Shown here: positions 1 through 10,799 of the stretch, in pieces
How the letters are laid out: each line of letters opens with the position of its first letter
How positions within the stretch are numbered: position 1 is the stretch's first letter
NCBI GenBank assembly: GCA_009363875.1
Contig: CM018696.1
Span: 17,063,475 to 17,127,474 of the forward strand
Direction of reading: 5' to 3'
Length of the DNA: 64,000 nucleotides
DNA from: Mikania micrantha
Taxonomy: Eukaryota > Streptophyta > Magnoliopsida > Asterales > Asteraceae
Made by a program: the position numbers and the translations under genes
Notes under the pieces: generated by a model
What the model saw: the letters and a program-made list of their open reading frames with translations, nothing else
Databases searched by the model: none
Told to the model about the DNA's origin: nothing

Positions 1-761
1 CTCTCCTCTCTCATCTCTCCTCTCTCTCCACTCTCCTATATATATATAATTTATATATTCAATTTTCCAGAATACTACACATGTGTAGTGTTTTATTTTT
101 TGGTTAAAAAATTAATTTTTTAAATATTACAACTACAAAAATGTATAATTTTCATACAAAAAAAAGTCATATTTTTTTAAAAAACAAAAAATATGCGCAT
201 TATAGGTATTGCTTTACAAGGTGTACTTTATGCACTAAAAGTTGTACATTTTTTATACTACACATGTGTACTTTTTCAGATTTTATAGGTGTTGCTTGAC
301 AAGGTGTGCTTTAAGCAGTAAAATTTGTACATTTTTAAAACTACACATGTGTAGTTTTCAGATATCATAGATGTTTGCTTGACGAAGTGTACTTTACGTA
401 GTAAAACTTGTACATGTTTATTGCTACACATGTGTAGTTTTTCAGATCTTATAGTAGTGTTTAGATCAAGTGTACTGTTTGTTGTAAAATTTGTACATTT
501 TTATTTTACACATGTGTAGTGTTTTATTTTATATAATGACTGTTTTAAAAACATATGGTCCACATTTTTATTTTTTGTTTTTTAGAAAAAATAATGACTT
601 TTTTTTGTATGAAAATATACATTTTTGTAGTTGTAATATTTTAAAAAATATTTTTTAACCAAAAAAATAAAACACTACACATGTGTAGTATTCTGGAAAA
701 TAAAATATATAAATTATATATATAGAGAGGAGATAGGAGAGAGAAGAAAAAAAGAGAGAGG
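1..761. mobile_element. Long fold-back (MITE-like) element, left end cut by window
   Basis: The first ~200 bases and bases ~540-761 are imperfect inverted copies of each other: a CT-rich edge, an AT-rich tract, the palindrome ACTACACATGTGTAGT, then a T/A-rich arm. The right arm ends in the matching GA-rich edge. The middle is a small tandem array. No protein is encoded. The form fits a non-autonomous fold-back DNA element, but the left boundary and TSD are outside the window, so the superfamily is unknown. Confidence 0.6.
199..525. repeat. Four ~83-bp tandem units inside the fold-back element
   Basis: Four diverged units begin near 199, 280, 362 and 446. Each holds a 'cttgacaaggtgtact' segment, a 'ttgtacatttt' segment and the palindrome ACACATGTGT near its end. 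The same palindrome occurs once in each flanking inverted arm (about 77 and 678), giving six copies in 620 bases. Confidence 0.7.
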
Positions 762-876
762 AGAGAGAATCTGGTTAATTAATGAAGAAAGAGGAGAGAA
801 GAGAGAGAATCTAGTTAATTAATGAAGAGAGAGGAGAGAGGAGAGAGAATCTGGTTAATTAATGAAGAGAGATGAT
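762..876. repeat. GA-rich ~40-bp tandem repeat, three copies
   Basis: Three near-identical units combine a GAGA tract with the block CTGGTTAATTAATGAAG. They directly adjoin the GA-rich edge of the fold-back element. Confidence 0.6.
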
Positions 877-1003
877 AGTTAGTGAAAATACCATTATACC
901 CTTTTTATTTTATTAATTGAAATATAAAATAAGTTTGATCTAAGGGTTGAGATTGAGTTTAAAGGTTTTCTCTTTAAGATCGGGTTTTCATTTGATTCAA
1001 ATC

Positions 1004-1028
1004 CTATATATATATATATATATATATT
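1004..1028. repeat. (TA)n microsatellite
   Basis: About 12 uninterrupted TA units. Confidence 0.85.
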
Positions 1029-1083
1029 AAGTGAAATGACTTCGATACCCTTTTTAATTTAAAATATATATATACATATATAT

Positions 1084-1468
1084 AGGGTAAGGAGTGAATA
1101 ATAACCCACCTTAATTGAGGTAACACATTAACCCTGGCAAAAAACGCTCAAATCGCAAAATTTTTTTTTACATGCAAAAATAGGGGGGCTCCTTTTTTAA
1201 GCGTTCGCTAATTCACAAGCGTTAAAAAGTTAAACGAAATGTAAGTTTGCGTTACACTACGAACATTTATTTAAGTGTCGCAGTGTAACGCAAACTTGCA
1301 TTTCGTTTAACTTTTTAACGCTTGTGAATTAACAAACGATAAAAAAAGGAGCCCCCCTATTTTTGCATAAAAAAACCATGAAATTTTTTTTTTTGCGATT
1401 TGAACGTTTTTTGCCAGGGTTAGTGGGTTACCTCAATTAATGAGGGTTATTATATGATCCCTTCCCTA
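1084..1468. mobile_element. Near-complete fold-back MITE in TA-rich DNA
   Basis: The 385-bp segment is an inverted repeat along almost its full length, with the centre near 1265. Arms begin TAGGGTAAGGA on the left and TAGGGAAGGGA on the right (reverse complement) and share the blocks GCGTTACACT, CGTTTAACTTTTTAACGC and GGAGCCCCCC. It is flanked by TATATA on both sides, which would fit a TA target duplication that cannot be delimited inside a TA run. No coding capacity. A Stowaway-like assignment is possible but unproven. Confidence 0.75.
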
Positions 1469-1548
1469 TATATATATATATATGAGATTAATAATTTGGA
1501 AACCATGTTTAATCAAGAAAATCATGAAAAACAAAAGCTAGTGGTTAA

Positions 1549-3240
1549 GGCCATGTGTTATGCATCACACCTCCTCACTCCACGTAGCCGCTCCACGTAG
1601 GTGTCACATAATCAACCAACATCATCACCTTCTTATCACTCCACATCATCTTTAGATTTGTTATCCATCATTCCCCATTACTTCCCTATCACTCCACGTC
1701 ATCACCACCTTTATTCAATATTTTATTATTTGATTTTTATTTTTTTAATTAAAAATGAAATTTAAAAAAGACATAATATAATTAAAAAAATATAAAATTA
1801 CAAAATAAAACTAAAAAAATTACATAATAAAAAAGTTACACAATAAAAAAAATACATAAAAAAAATTATTCCATATTATATTTTTCATAATCCGCTCCTT
1901 CGTCTTCTCGGCTATTTCACGAGCGCGACCGGTTAAGTGATCGGTTGGAGTCCACAACAATTTCATATCATTGTTGTATTGTTTTTACTCCTGTAAGTCG
2001 ACAAATTTTTATAACGGGTCAGAGATGGTCTCCAACGTGTGTTTGTAATCGGCTGAAGACGAGGCTTGTGGTCGTTTACCCTTGTTATTTCGACCGGGCG
2101 GACGTTGAGGAGGGTTGGTGGGGGCATGTCCATTTCGACTTCCTAATCCGACTCGTTTAAGTTAACGAAACATCGACCGGTTGAGTCGGATTGAGTGGTC
2201 GTGTACTTTCCAAACGATGACGTCTTCATCCGTTTCGAAGTTTGTAACTTCGGGACAGGATGCCTATTGGTTGATTTTCTCATAACTTGACACGTCGCGA
2301 TATGAGAAAATGGCTCGTTTTCTCGTGCATAGGTCATCAACGCCTTGTTCATGATCGATTCGTCGTTCTCACCACTTTTACGGTTGTTGTGGTGTTGAAC
2401 CCATACGCTGTTAAATTTCGCGACTTTACGTTGTAAGTCGCGCCATTTGTCGGAAATCATGTCGTTCGTTCGCTACGATCCACGACCCATTGCCGAAAAA
2501 AACTGGGCTCTCACGTGTCTCCAAAATTCCGAGCTTGTTTGGTTGTTACCAACGAACGGGTCTTCGGAAACGTTAATGTAGGCACGAGCTAGTGCCACCT
2601 CCTCAGATTCTGACCATCGAGTAATGCTAGGTTTTCTTGTTTTTTCTGGCACTTCCTTTCGTCGGTGCCTGTGACGCGATGTACCCGGTTAGGAGTCGGG
2701 TTGTGTTTCCGGAACCACGTCAACATCAGGTTCCGGTTGATTCTCAGAAACGTTGTCACAGGCGTGTGAGTTTTGGTTGAAAAAAGGTGGTTGTGGGTAT
2801 CAATTTGTGAAGGTTAGAAATTGGTTCGGGTTGTTTGGATTGTTTGGATCGAGTTGAGGTCGGTAACAATTTATAAACGGGTTAAAGTATGAGTTGTTTG
2901 GATCCATGGTAGTGTAGAAGTTTTTGAAGATTTGAAATATTTTTGAAGATTTTTTGAGAGATTTGAAAGATTTTTGGAAAATTTTTGAAGATTTTTGGGT
3001 TGAATGAGTTTATATAGGTTTTAATTTATTTTTTTATTATTTTTTTTTGGTTTTAAACGGCAACATTACTGTTATTTTATTTATTTTATTTTTTTTCCTC
3101 CCCAATGGTCATCACCCCGTGAAAAGGATCACACATCTGCCCTTCACGCCACCCTCACGCCCCTGTGTAATGGGGGTGGGGCGCGACCACAGCGTGACAT
3201 AGGGGCAACACGCCTGGATTACGGTGCATAATACATGGCC
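1549..3240 (-). mobile_element. PIF/Harbinger-type DNA transposon, non-autonomous copy 1
   Basis: Terminal inverted repeats are GGCCATGTGTTATGCA on the left and GGCCATGTATTATGCA (reverse complement) on the right. They are flanked by the 3-bp duplication TAA at 1546-1548 and 3241-3243, as expected for PIF/Harbinger. The subterminal regions closely resemble those of the copy at 58116-60000: a CACTCCACGTAGG block, an AT-rich stretch, and CACGCCACCCTCACGCCCCT near the right end. Only the broken accessory ORF lies inside; no transposase is visible. Confidence 0.85.
1900..2907 (-). pseudogene. PIF/Harbinger accessory ORF1 (Myb/SANT-like), broken
   Basis: Read on the minus strand from an ATG at 2905-2907, the frame encodes an Asn/Pro-rich N-terminus, then a trihelix/Myb-like segment with RWSESEEVALARAY and SDKWRDLQRKVAKFN, then a SGRCFVNLNESD-like tail. 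This is the DNA-binding ORF1 that accompanies transposase in PIF/Harbinger elements; plant databases often label such proteins NAM-associated or 'GST T3-like'. It has at least four in-frame stops (one just before YPQPPF, a TAA after ETQPDS, a TAG after GRGS, a TAG after LNESD). A frameshift follows, after which related sequence continues in another frame to about 1900. It cannot make a full protein. Family assignment rests on remembered motifs, not a search. Confidence 0.75.
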
Positions 3241-3243
3241 TAA

Positions 3244-4346
3244 GAATATGACACCTCATTGAACATGTTTTTTGTCATAAGGGTTAATAAAGTCAATTCA
3301 TATTTTTTATAGTGTTTATATAAAATGTGTTTTTTCCCCACTGACGTATGTTTTGTTTTGACAAGTTTCATTTTTTTTATGTCTTTTACATTAAACCAAA
3401 GAAAGCATTTACATATTTTTTTGGTTTGTTTATGCAATTTGATCATTTAATTATGTAATTTAACCAATTTTTTTTACTTATAATTAATGACAGAACAACA
3501 TGTAAAACACTTTTTTATGGATGTTTTTTTGTGGGAATAATTTGTTTCTTATGTAGTAATGTAAGATTTTTTTCGTGTTGTGATGGTGTAACATCTAAGT
3601 ATTGTTATAATCTTGTGTTTTTTTGTCTTCAAGACATTCTCGCCAAATTTTTAATCAACATGTAACCCTAACATAAAACATGCTTTTTTTTTGGGGTCAG
3701 ATTTTCGAAAAGCACAAGCACGTTTCCCCCCATTAATTAATTTGTTTTTTTTATTAAGTATCACATCACATTCCTTATTTTAACAAATTCATATGCACTA
3801 TGAGATATGGAGTGTCCTTTATCATAATAAGGTTCATTAGTTAGAAGGTTTTTTTGTTAAAGCAAACATCACATCAACATAGAAAACACAAACGTATCCT
3901 CATTAGGCCGTGTATTCTTAAAAAAAAAAACACAACCATATTTTTATACATGTTTAAAGGTGATTCAAAAATTCTCGTGTTCCTCCCAACATTCTCTCAT
4001 TTTTACATTCAAGAATGAAAAATACAGTTGATATTTCTATATTTGACTCATTGGTATCTATAGACGAGGATGAAACCTTTATTTCTTTTGATTTACAATA
4101 TTTAATGATTTTGGTTTTTTACATATATTATTTTTCATTCCCGTTTGAAATGTTTGCCTTTTGTATGCATGTTCGGTCTTTTGATGTTTCTGATAAGTAT
4201 GTTGGATTTTGTTTTCTCATTTTTTATTTACCTTTTTGGATATTTTTTGTTTTCTTTTTTATTTTCTCTACATGTTGTGCGTAACGAAGTACTGTCGTCA
4301 AGGGGAGTATTGGACGATTTATGTGATGTTTATGACGATGGTGATG
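3244..4346. other. AT-rich stretch without recognised feature
   Basis: Mostly T- and A-rich DNA with short open frames whose predicted proteins are low-complexity hydrophobic runs. No homology, TIR or repeat structure that I can support. Confidence 0.5.
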
Positions 4347-4800
4347 TTTATTGTCACACCCCGAGTCGGCGTGAACGGATCGGCTTTCCTGTCGGGCGGA
4401 AGGTTCTCGGGGCGCGATATCGTGAGTGATAATCGTGATGATCAGATTGTTTACATAGCATCAACATTGAGAATAACTAAAGCACAATATAGCATCTAAC
4501 TAGGATTATAAAGTTAAATTACAAGTATCAATGTTTGATAATTTAACTAAGTAAACCTATTAAAAGAATCAAATGTTTACTATCTTGTAACTCTACAAGA
4601 CATCAAAAGTGATTCGTATCAATAACAAAAGATGTGCTTTCCAAAAGTCTACTGGGTCCTCTATCTGGGCATCCTAGCATGCAATCCTGAAGCCTTAGCC
4701 TATTCCTGTACGTCACCTGAGAAAGCATGTAAGAAAACAAAGTCAACACGATGGTTGGTGAGTTCATATAGTTTAGTATTTGAAAAATAGCTTTTGCAAT

Positions 4801-5275
4801 CCTTTTCGGTAACAACCTTAACCTCATTAACATCACATGTAATATCCAGGTCGGTATGCTTATATATAGGGCATACGAAAGGGTCGAGCCTACAACCCGC
4901 CCTGACGCCATCCCACCACATACTAATCCACATATGACATTGTTGTTAATGATAATTAAGTGCTTTACCTATCATCAAATTCTCCCATAGTTTCAAGTAT
5001 CCTGTTTAGAAGTTTAAGACATTCACTCAATAGTTTCAAGTATTCTGTTTAGAAGTTTAAGACACTCACCCAATAGTATTCACAAACCCTTTCGGTAACA
5101 ACCTTAATCTCATTAACATCACATGTAATATCCAGATCGGTATGCTTATATATAGGGCATACGAAAGGGTAGAGCCTACAACCCGCCCAGACGCCATCCC
5201 ACCACATACTAATCCACATATGACACTGTTGTTAATGATAATTAAGTGTCTTACCTACCATCCAACCCCATCATA
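4801..5275 (-). repeat. ~286-bp tandem duplication of the LTR TATATATA block
   Basis: Sequence from about 4801 recurs from about 5087 with few changes. Each copy contains the palindromic GTATGC...GCATAC block (4854-4876 and 5140-5162). A separate duplication of the same block occurs in the LTR at 57060-57360. Confidence 0.8.
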
Positions 5276-7398
5276 ATTTTGAGTATCTTGATTTATGAGT
5301 TTCAACACGCATAGAGTAGCATTTGAGTATCACGTTTGAGAATTACCATTATGGACAGCTGAACACCCTAAGGAATTCAGCATCCATCCATAACGGAACT
5401 AAGTAGGACTCACGACATCGGTGTTTTGATAGAGGAGTCTTCAAGATAACACAAAGTCAACTAGAAGAGACCAAAATCATCCTAGTCACTCGTCACAACC
5501 ATGGGTGAATCAAGAAGAACACTGAATGACTAGTAGGGCTTGACCACTGTCAAGACGCGGCGGCCAATCAGTTTGTCTTACAGGATTCTGATAATGAAGA
5601 ACACTGATGACTAGTAGGGCTTGACCAATGTCAAGACGCGACGGCCAATCAGTCTGTCTTACGATGTCCGATAGCTTAAGCATACAAGTTTAGAGCATTC
5701 ACATAGTTTTACTGATGACTAGTAGGGGTTGACACATAGGTCAACACGCGGCGGTCAATCAGCCTGTTGTCTTCGCATTCCAAGTATATCAAGCATTCAA
5801 GTGTTTCAAGTATTCTAAGCATATCAAGCATTCAAGTGTTTCAAGTATTCCAAGCATATCAAGCATATAAGTCTTTATAGCATTTTGAGCATATGAGTCT
5901 TTCTAAGTTTAAGTTTTCAAGCTTACATAAGTATAGTTTTCATAAGCATTTCCAGTTTTAGTATTAGTCTTTCTTATGCGTATAAAAGCTTCAAAAGTTT
6001 TAAGCAAATAAGTATAAGCGTAAGCATCCTTAGTATTCAGGTTAAGAGTATAAGATATTAACTTTTAAAAATACGAGTATAAAGTATTAGTATTTAGAGT
6101 AAGTGTATATAGTATTCGCGTTTAAAACGAGTGGATCAAGTGTTAGCATTCAGCATGTAATCATAGCTTGTAGCATTTAGCATATAGTATGAGCACATAG
6201 TTTGAGCATATAGTTTGTAGCTTTAGCACATAGTTTGAACACGTAGTTTGTAGCATTAGCACTTAAGTTTAAATATTAGCTTTTAGCTTTCAGAATAAGA
6301 GTAACAAGCTTAAACATTTGTATTAGCATCATAAATAAGTGTAACAGCATTTATAAAACATTTCAGTACTTGTTTAAAATGTATAACATGCTTCTCAGTC
6401 CCGAGGTAAAACAAATATGTTTGAAAAGGGACAAATGAACTCACCTTGTTCTTGAAGTGGTTGACTTAGCTTAAACTAGAATGCACGCGCTTGTTGTAGT
6501 ATTCGTTGTTGCGTTCACGATCCTGTATTGATTTCACGTGATTTGCAACTTATAAGTATGAGTTGTAGTGATTTGTGTGTGTGTAGGTGTTAGCCCTAAA
6601 GTTGGCTAACACTTGTGAGTCTCGGTCTTTATTCGGCCCTGTTTAGTTGTTAAGGATTTTGATAACATATACTTACTAAGTTTTGGTTAGCACACTCTGT
6701 TGTTGACATTATGTTCCACTTGAATTCGTGACAAAAAGAGTTCTAAATGTACCACTTAGGTTTTAAGTTAAAGGTTATTAACCCTGAACCCCTTGTAACA
6801 TAGTTTTGTAACATAATTCTTGTGTCATCGTTGCTCAATTGTCTTGATTCCTTTTAAAACTACTTGTCGTCATAATCCAAGTACCATGTTTTAGACTTTA
6901 TGACCCCATTATTCAAAACTTGTCACCTTTGTATTAACACATGGTAGCAAATGATTTCATGTACACTATCATAATTAACTTTGTTTAAGGTGTTTAATTG
7001 TCTTGTTAACTATATGGGCCGAATGTGTGAGTCGAATAACTTGGGCCAAAACAACCACATGGATGGAGATTCACCACCCCATGCAATGCGCTGATGTAGC
7101 CCATGATGCCTATGATTCGGCCTAACACTTCATTTGACCAAGCCATTCTAACCGTCCCATCTCCTTGTTGCGGCCCACCTTGGTTGTTTCGGCCCAAAGA
7201 TCACAAACTCAGCTCAAATAACTTGGTTGTTCTGGAACGTAACGCGCGATATTTACGCTTTTCAAATAAAATAGTTTCTTTGATTAATTTATGATGAGTT
7301 TCAAAATTGTAAAACAAAAAATACTAAAATTTCTTAATTTATTTTCGTTCGTATCGTCTTTCGTTTTCGTTTCGTCAGAACGCGTCACCATCGCGCGT

Positions 7399-7530
7399 AT
7401 TCGTTCGAATCGTCACCCGAACGAAGATGGCGTTGGTTTCACTTTCTGATTCTTGTTTTCTACTTTTCAGTCATCATTTCAGAACGTTAAACTTTCAGAT
7501 TTATTCGTACAGATCGTCACCTATACGAAT
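7399..7530 (-). other. Paired LTR hairpins H2 and H1
   Basis: H2 near 7399-7426 and H1 at 7503-7530 each have inverted arms around a GGTGACGAT-type loop (reverse complement ATCGTCACC). The H1 arms are ATTCGTA and TACGAAT. See the finding on covarying hairpins. Confidence 0.7.
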
Positions 7531-8029
7531 AATTCGTCGGTTTAGCATTCCGTAACAACAACCGTTATGGTTTTGTTCTGTTTAACCTCACATACGTTTA
7601 TACATAATAGCATTAAATCAAGCATCTGTGTGTCAGTTCAGTGTTGTCTGATGTGTTTCTGACTGTTAAACCGTGAGGTTTAAATCATATTTCAGAAATG
7701 ATAGCATAATAGTTTTAGTGTCAAGCATCAAATGTCAATAGCATACAATAGTTCACATAGTTTGTGCCCAAGTTACTGTGCAAGTTACTGGACAGATCAC
7801 TGTTCCGGTAACGTTTCCGGCACTGATGTTACATTTATGTTCCATTTCCTTTTTCATATGAAGAGTCAAGTCACACGCAAAACATGCCAATCCCGTTAAA
7901 TGAGGTAATAAGGGATGTTCCTGATGTTGTTGAGGGTTAGGTGCTTTTGTCAATTTGCAATGATGGATCTATAGACGGGAAAGAACAGTTTGCCAGCAAC
8001 GTATCAGGTTACACAGACTTTAACATTAT

Positions 8030-8480
8030 TTTACATATATTTTACACAAGTTTTGTGTTTGAAATAGCCTTTTTTTTTCGCGTGTCTTTCAACGTGTCCA
8101 CAACAAAGTGCGCCCACCTAGATGGAATACCATCCAAATTAAACTTAAACAACTTGGCGAAGCCCATTTTTCTGACACTCTCTCTTGATTATCACTTAAC
8201 TAGGGATGAGATTTTAATACCGAATACCGGTACCGTACCGGTAGATTCGGTACCGGTAACGATACTTGATTTTCTCATATTTCGGTATCGGTACTAACTC
8301 TTCGGAAATTTCGGTACCGGTATTTTCAGTATCGGGACCGGTACGGTGCCGATATGGTACCGATCTCATCCCTACTCTTAACAACTTGACGCATCTAAAG
8401 AGTTGAGTAGGAGATGACCTTGTGTTCAGAATCATTCATTTTTTGATTGCACTGCTCAAATGGTTAATACCAATTGATAA
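8030..8480 (-). pseudogene. Fragment of a transposon-borne DUF1985/Ulp1-type protein
   Basis: On the minus strand one frame reads SDNQERVSEKMGFAKLFKF followed by NLDGIPSRWAHFVVDTL. This resembles the 'MGFG..L..F...GIPS.L..FVVD' segment of plant proteins carried by Ulp1-bearing Mutator-like and related transposons. The frame is lost in an A-run after about 35 codons. On the other side of the hAT-like MITE (8201-8374) the reading continues with a SEHKVISYSTL-type segment and a stop. So the MITE appears to have inserted into this coding relic. The match is from memory and short; treat it as suggestive. Confidence 0.4.
8201..8374. mobile_element. hAT-like MITE, 174 bp
   Basis: Terminal inverted repeats TAGGGATGAGAT / ATCTCATCCCTA enclose an interior rich in GGTACCGGTA words in both orientations. 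Flanks are CACTTAAC (8193-8200) and CTCTTAAC (8375-8382), an 8-bp duplication with one mismatch, as expected for hAT elements. No coding capacity. Confidence 0.8.
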
Positions 8481-9776
8481 AGTTGGTTTGTTGCATGGGA
8501 GGTCCATCGATACTAGCAGTATCGATGGCCCCCATTCCCATCGATACTATGGCTCCGATTCTAGCTATATCGACTAACAATCTTTGGGAATTCTTTAGTC
8601 TTTCCCATATCCAGATAATATCGATGATTCTAGGCCCAGGCTTACACCATCAGCCAAGTTAGTATCGATGAAATTCGGCTACCACAACCCCCATCATCGA
8701 TATTGTTTCACCCAGCTCAAGCATCATCGATTTTGACCCCCACGACCAACCCTAGCTCAACCATTCTTCTAATACTTTTACCCACACATATATATCCAAA
8801 GGGTTTCCTAGTGATTACAAGTCTTCCTTTTGAGTTTAAAGGACTGTAAACCGATTTATAAAAGGAAGAAGATGATGAATAGTGAAAACCCTGAAAATCA
8901 GAACCTTCTCACTAAGATTCCGGCCAGATGAGCTTGAATTAGGCCGATCCTTTGTACTACAAGCTTCCTTTAGTCGAGAGGATCGTTTCGATATATTATT
9001 TGCTCGATTTGATGAAGAATCAAGGAAGTTATGGTTGATTTTGTGGAGGTTTTCTAGAGAGAGGTGGTCTTGGACGAAACTTTAGAGAGTGAGATTGGGC
9101 TGCAATGAATGAGGTATATGGAGGGTAATTAAGGGTTTTTATAGCCCGAGTGGTTCCCCGCGTGTTCGGTCTCACTTGGTAGATTGAACTTGTAAATTAG
9201 ATTTCTTGAATTGATTTTTTTGATGAGTTTCAAAATTGTAAAACGTAAAATATAATATTTTACTTATTTTTATTGTTCGTTCGTTTTCGAACCGTTTAAC
9301 GAATATAGTTAAGTGTATACCCGTAATTACATACGTTTTTGGTCGTTTCATGTATTTATTGATGTTTACTCGTGATTATAAATCCGACATTAATATCATT
9401 ACGAATCGTCACCCATAATGATACTGAGTCTCGCTTACGCATTACGATTTGTTTAAATGATTTGTGTGTCATAATACTCGTCAGAACACTACGCACTAAC
9501 ACTATCCCATTACACCGAACGCAGTATAGGGCATACGTAGAATCCAGCTATCTGCCTTATCAGCCGCCAGCCCACCATTGTTTCGATATCATACAAAATA
9601 TCCTTGCCTAGCGTAATAGAGTGTAAATAAATAATATATGCATGTTCCTAACTGAAGAAAATCCTATAACACACAAACGCAACATGAACACATGAATCAC
9701 ATTGACATATTGAATACAAGTACGCACTGTTCTATCCTGGTCTATGACTACCATGACTTACTGTACAGATGTTACA
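8480..9776 (-). mobile_element. Truncated Tekay-type LTR, minus strand
   Basis: The right edge GATGTTACA at 9776 is the reverse complement of an LTR start TGTAACATC. Reading leftward there is hairpin H1 near 9398-9422, the block TGAGTTTCAAAATTGTAAAA, a TATA-like promoter at about 9138 (minus strand GCTATAAAAACCC), and a cassette of ATCGATACT words (8500-8730). The 3' half of the LTR is absent and no TSD was found, so this is a truncated copy. Confidence 0.65.
8500..8735. repeat. Word cassette ATCGATACT
   Basis: CATCGATACT, its complement AGTATCGATG and near variants recur roughly ten times in both orientations. The same word fills the equivalent position of another LTR at 33190-33620. Confidence 0.6.
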
Positions 9777-9817
9777 CTTTTGTTGCATTCTTACCGGTTT
9801 AAATTTACAAAAAAATC

Positions 9818-9905
9818 TTAGGGGTTACAACTCGAGCGGTAGGAGCTTGTGATTTGGTTTGAGAGGTCGCCGGTTCGAACCTGGGGTGGTGCCCTCAACC
9901 GGTTT
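9818..9905 (+). mobile_element. tRNA-related SINE head (putative)
   Basis: The segment contains a Pol III A-box-like stretch (ACTCGAGCGGTAGGAGC) and, about 35 bases later, a B-box-like GGTTCGAACCTGGG. This is the arrangement of a tRNA-derived SINE. There is no clear cloverleaf, so it is not a tRNA gene. Tail and TSD were not delimited in the AT-rich DNA downstream. Confidence 0.5.
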
Positions 9906-10799
9906 TTAGCTTTTTAAGCCATTCCACCTCTATTCCACCTATTTTTTATTTATTATTTATAAAAAAAATTCCATAAATTCATAAAAATATATTTTAATAA
10001 ACTAAAAAAAACTCAAACCATTTTTTTATTACATATATTTAATTTCTTTTCATAATTAAACTTGTTATAATTATTTTGAACAAAGTTGTATAATCATTCA
10101 TAAACCTATATATGCATATATCAATTTTGTAACAACATATTTAATTATGATAAATTTTAATTTACTATCAATTAGTGTATTATCAATTCTAATTCATTTA
10201 GATTCCTACAACACTATTTAAACATAATAATCAAAATCTTTGAATATTTTAATAAAATAGTATAGTATATATATGGATTGTTTCAATAAAGTATTATTTA
10301 AACAAATTTATATATTTAGACCAAGCCTTATATAAACGAAACAAAGAATACTTTTAAATGATTTTTCTAGAAAATAAATATATTTTTTTATAAATATTTC
10401 AAATAGATTGGTTAATTGATAAAAATTCATAAATGTGGTTTTAAAATTTTACAATCAATAAGATTTTTAAACAAAAATAATTTTATTATTCTAAATGCAT
10501 TCTTTAATATTCAATATAATTTAACTTTTTCATAGATTCTTGAAATGAATACTTCCACACATGAATATTAAACTTTATTTTTAACAATCCAACTTTTTAA
10601 ATAAAAACAAATGGATGGAAGGGGATATTCAAATGTTAGGAATTATCCAAATTTGAATAGCATTATTTATTTATAAATAAATATTCCAACTTAATTCCAT
10701 TCAAACATAGACATTTCATTCTAGGACTTCCATTAGGATGTAATAGATTCTAATGCATCCAAGACTTAAACTTTAGAATACTAAGACTCATTGTTACTC
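9906..10799. other. Very AT-rich stretch without recognised feature
   Basis: Strongly AT-rich DNA, no supportable ORF. It may be the 5' part of the outer LTR of nest A, whose start I could not find. Confidence 0.45.

Larger units (their letters stand above)
4352..7833 (-). mobile_element. Solo LTR, Tekay-type, minus strand (TSD TTTAT)
   Basis: Left edge TGTCACACCCCGAG is the reverse complement of the 3' end of the Tekay LTRs at 25201 and 27377. The right edge, ending GTTACA at 7833, is the reverse complement of their 5' start TGTAACATC. Flanking 5-mers are TTTAT at 4347-4351 and 7834-7838, a matching TSD. There is no internal region, so this is a solo LTR of 3482 bp. It keeps both hairpins (7399-7426 and 7503-7530) and the TATATATA palindrome, duplicated. 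It seems to lack the promoter and word cassette seen in the other LTRs between H2 and the GTGAGT-like site. Confidence 0.92.

Noticed and set aside
4015..4499. Overlapping short open frames of 89-96 codons
   Set aside because: Low-complexity hydrophobic sequence in AT-rich DNA; the later ones run into the LTR edge at 4352.
9826..9900. Possible tRNA gene
   Set aside because: B-box-like GGTTCGAACC is present but no acceptor stem or anticodon arm can be drawn; a SINE head fits better.
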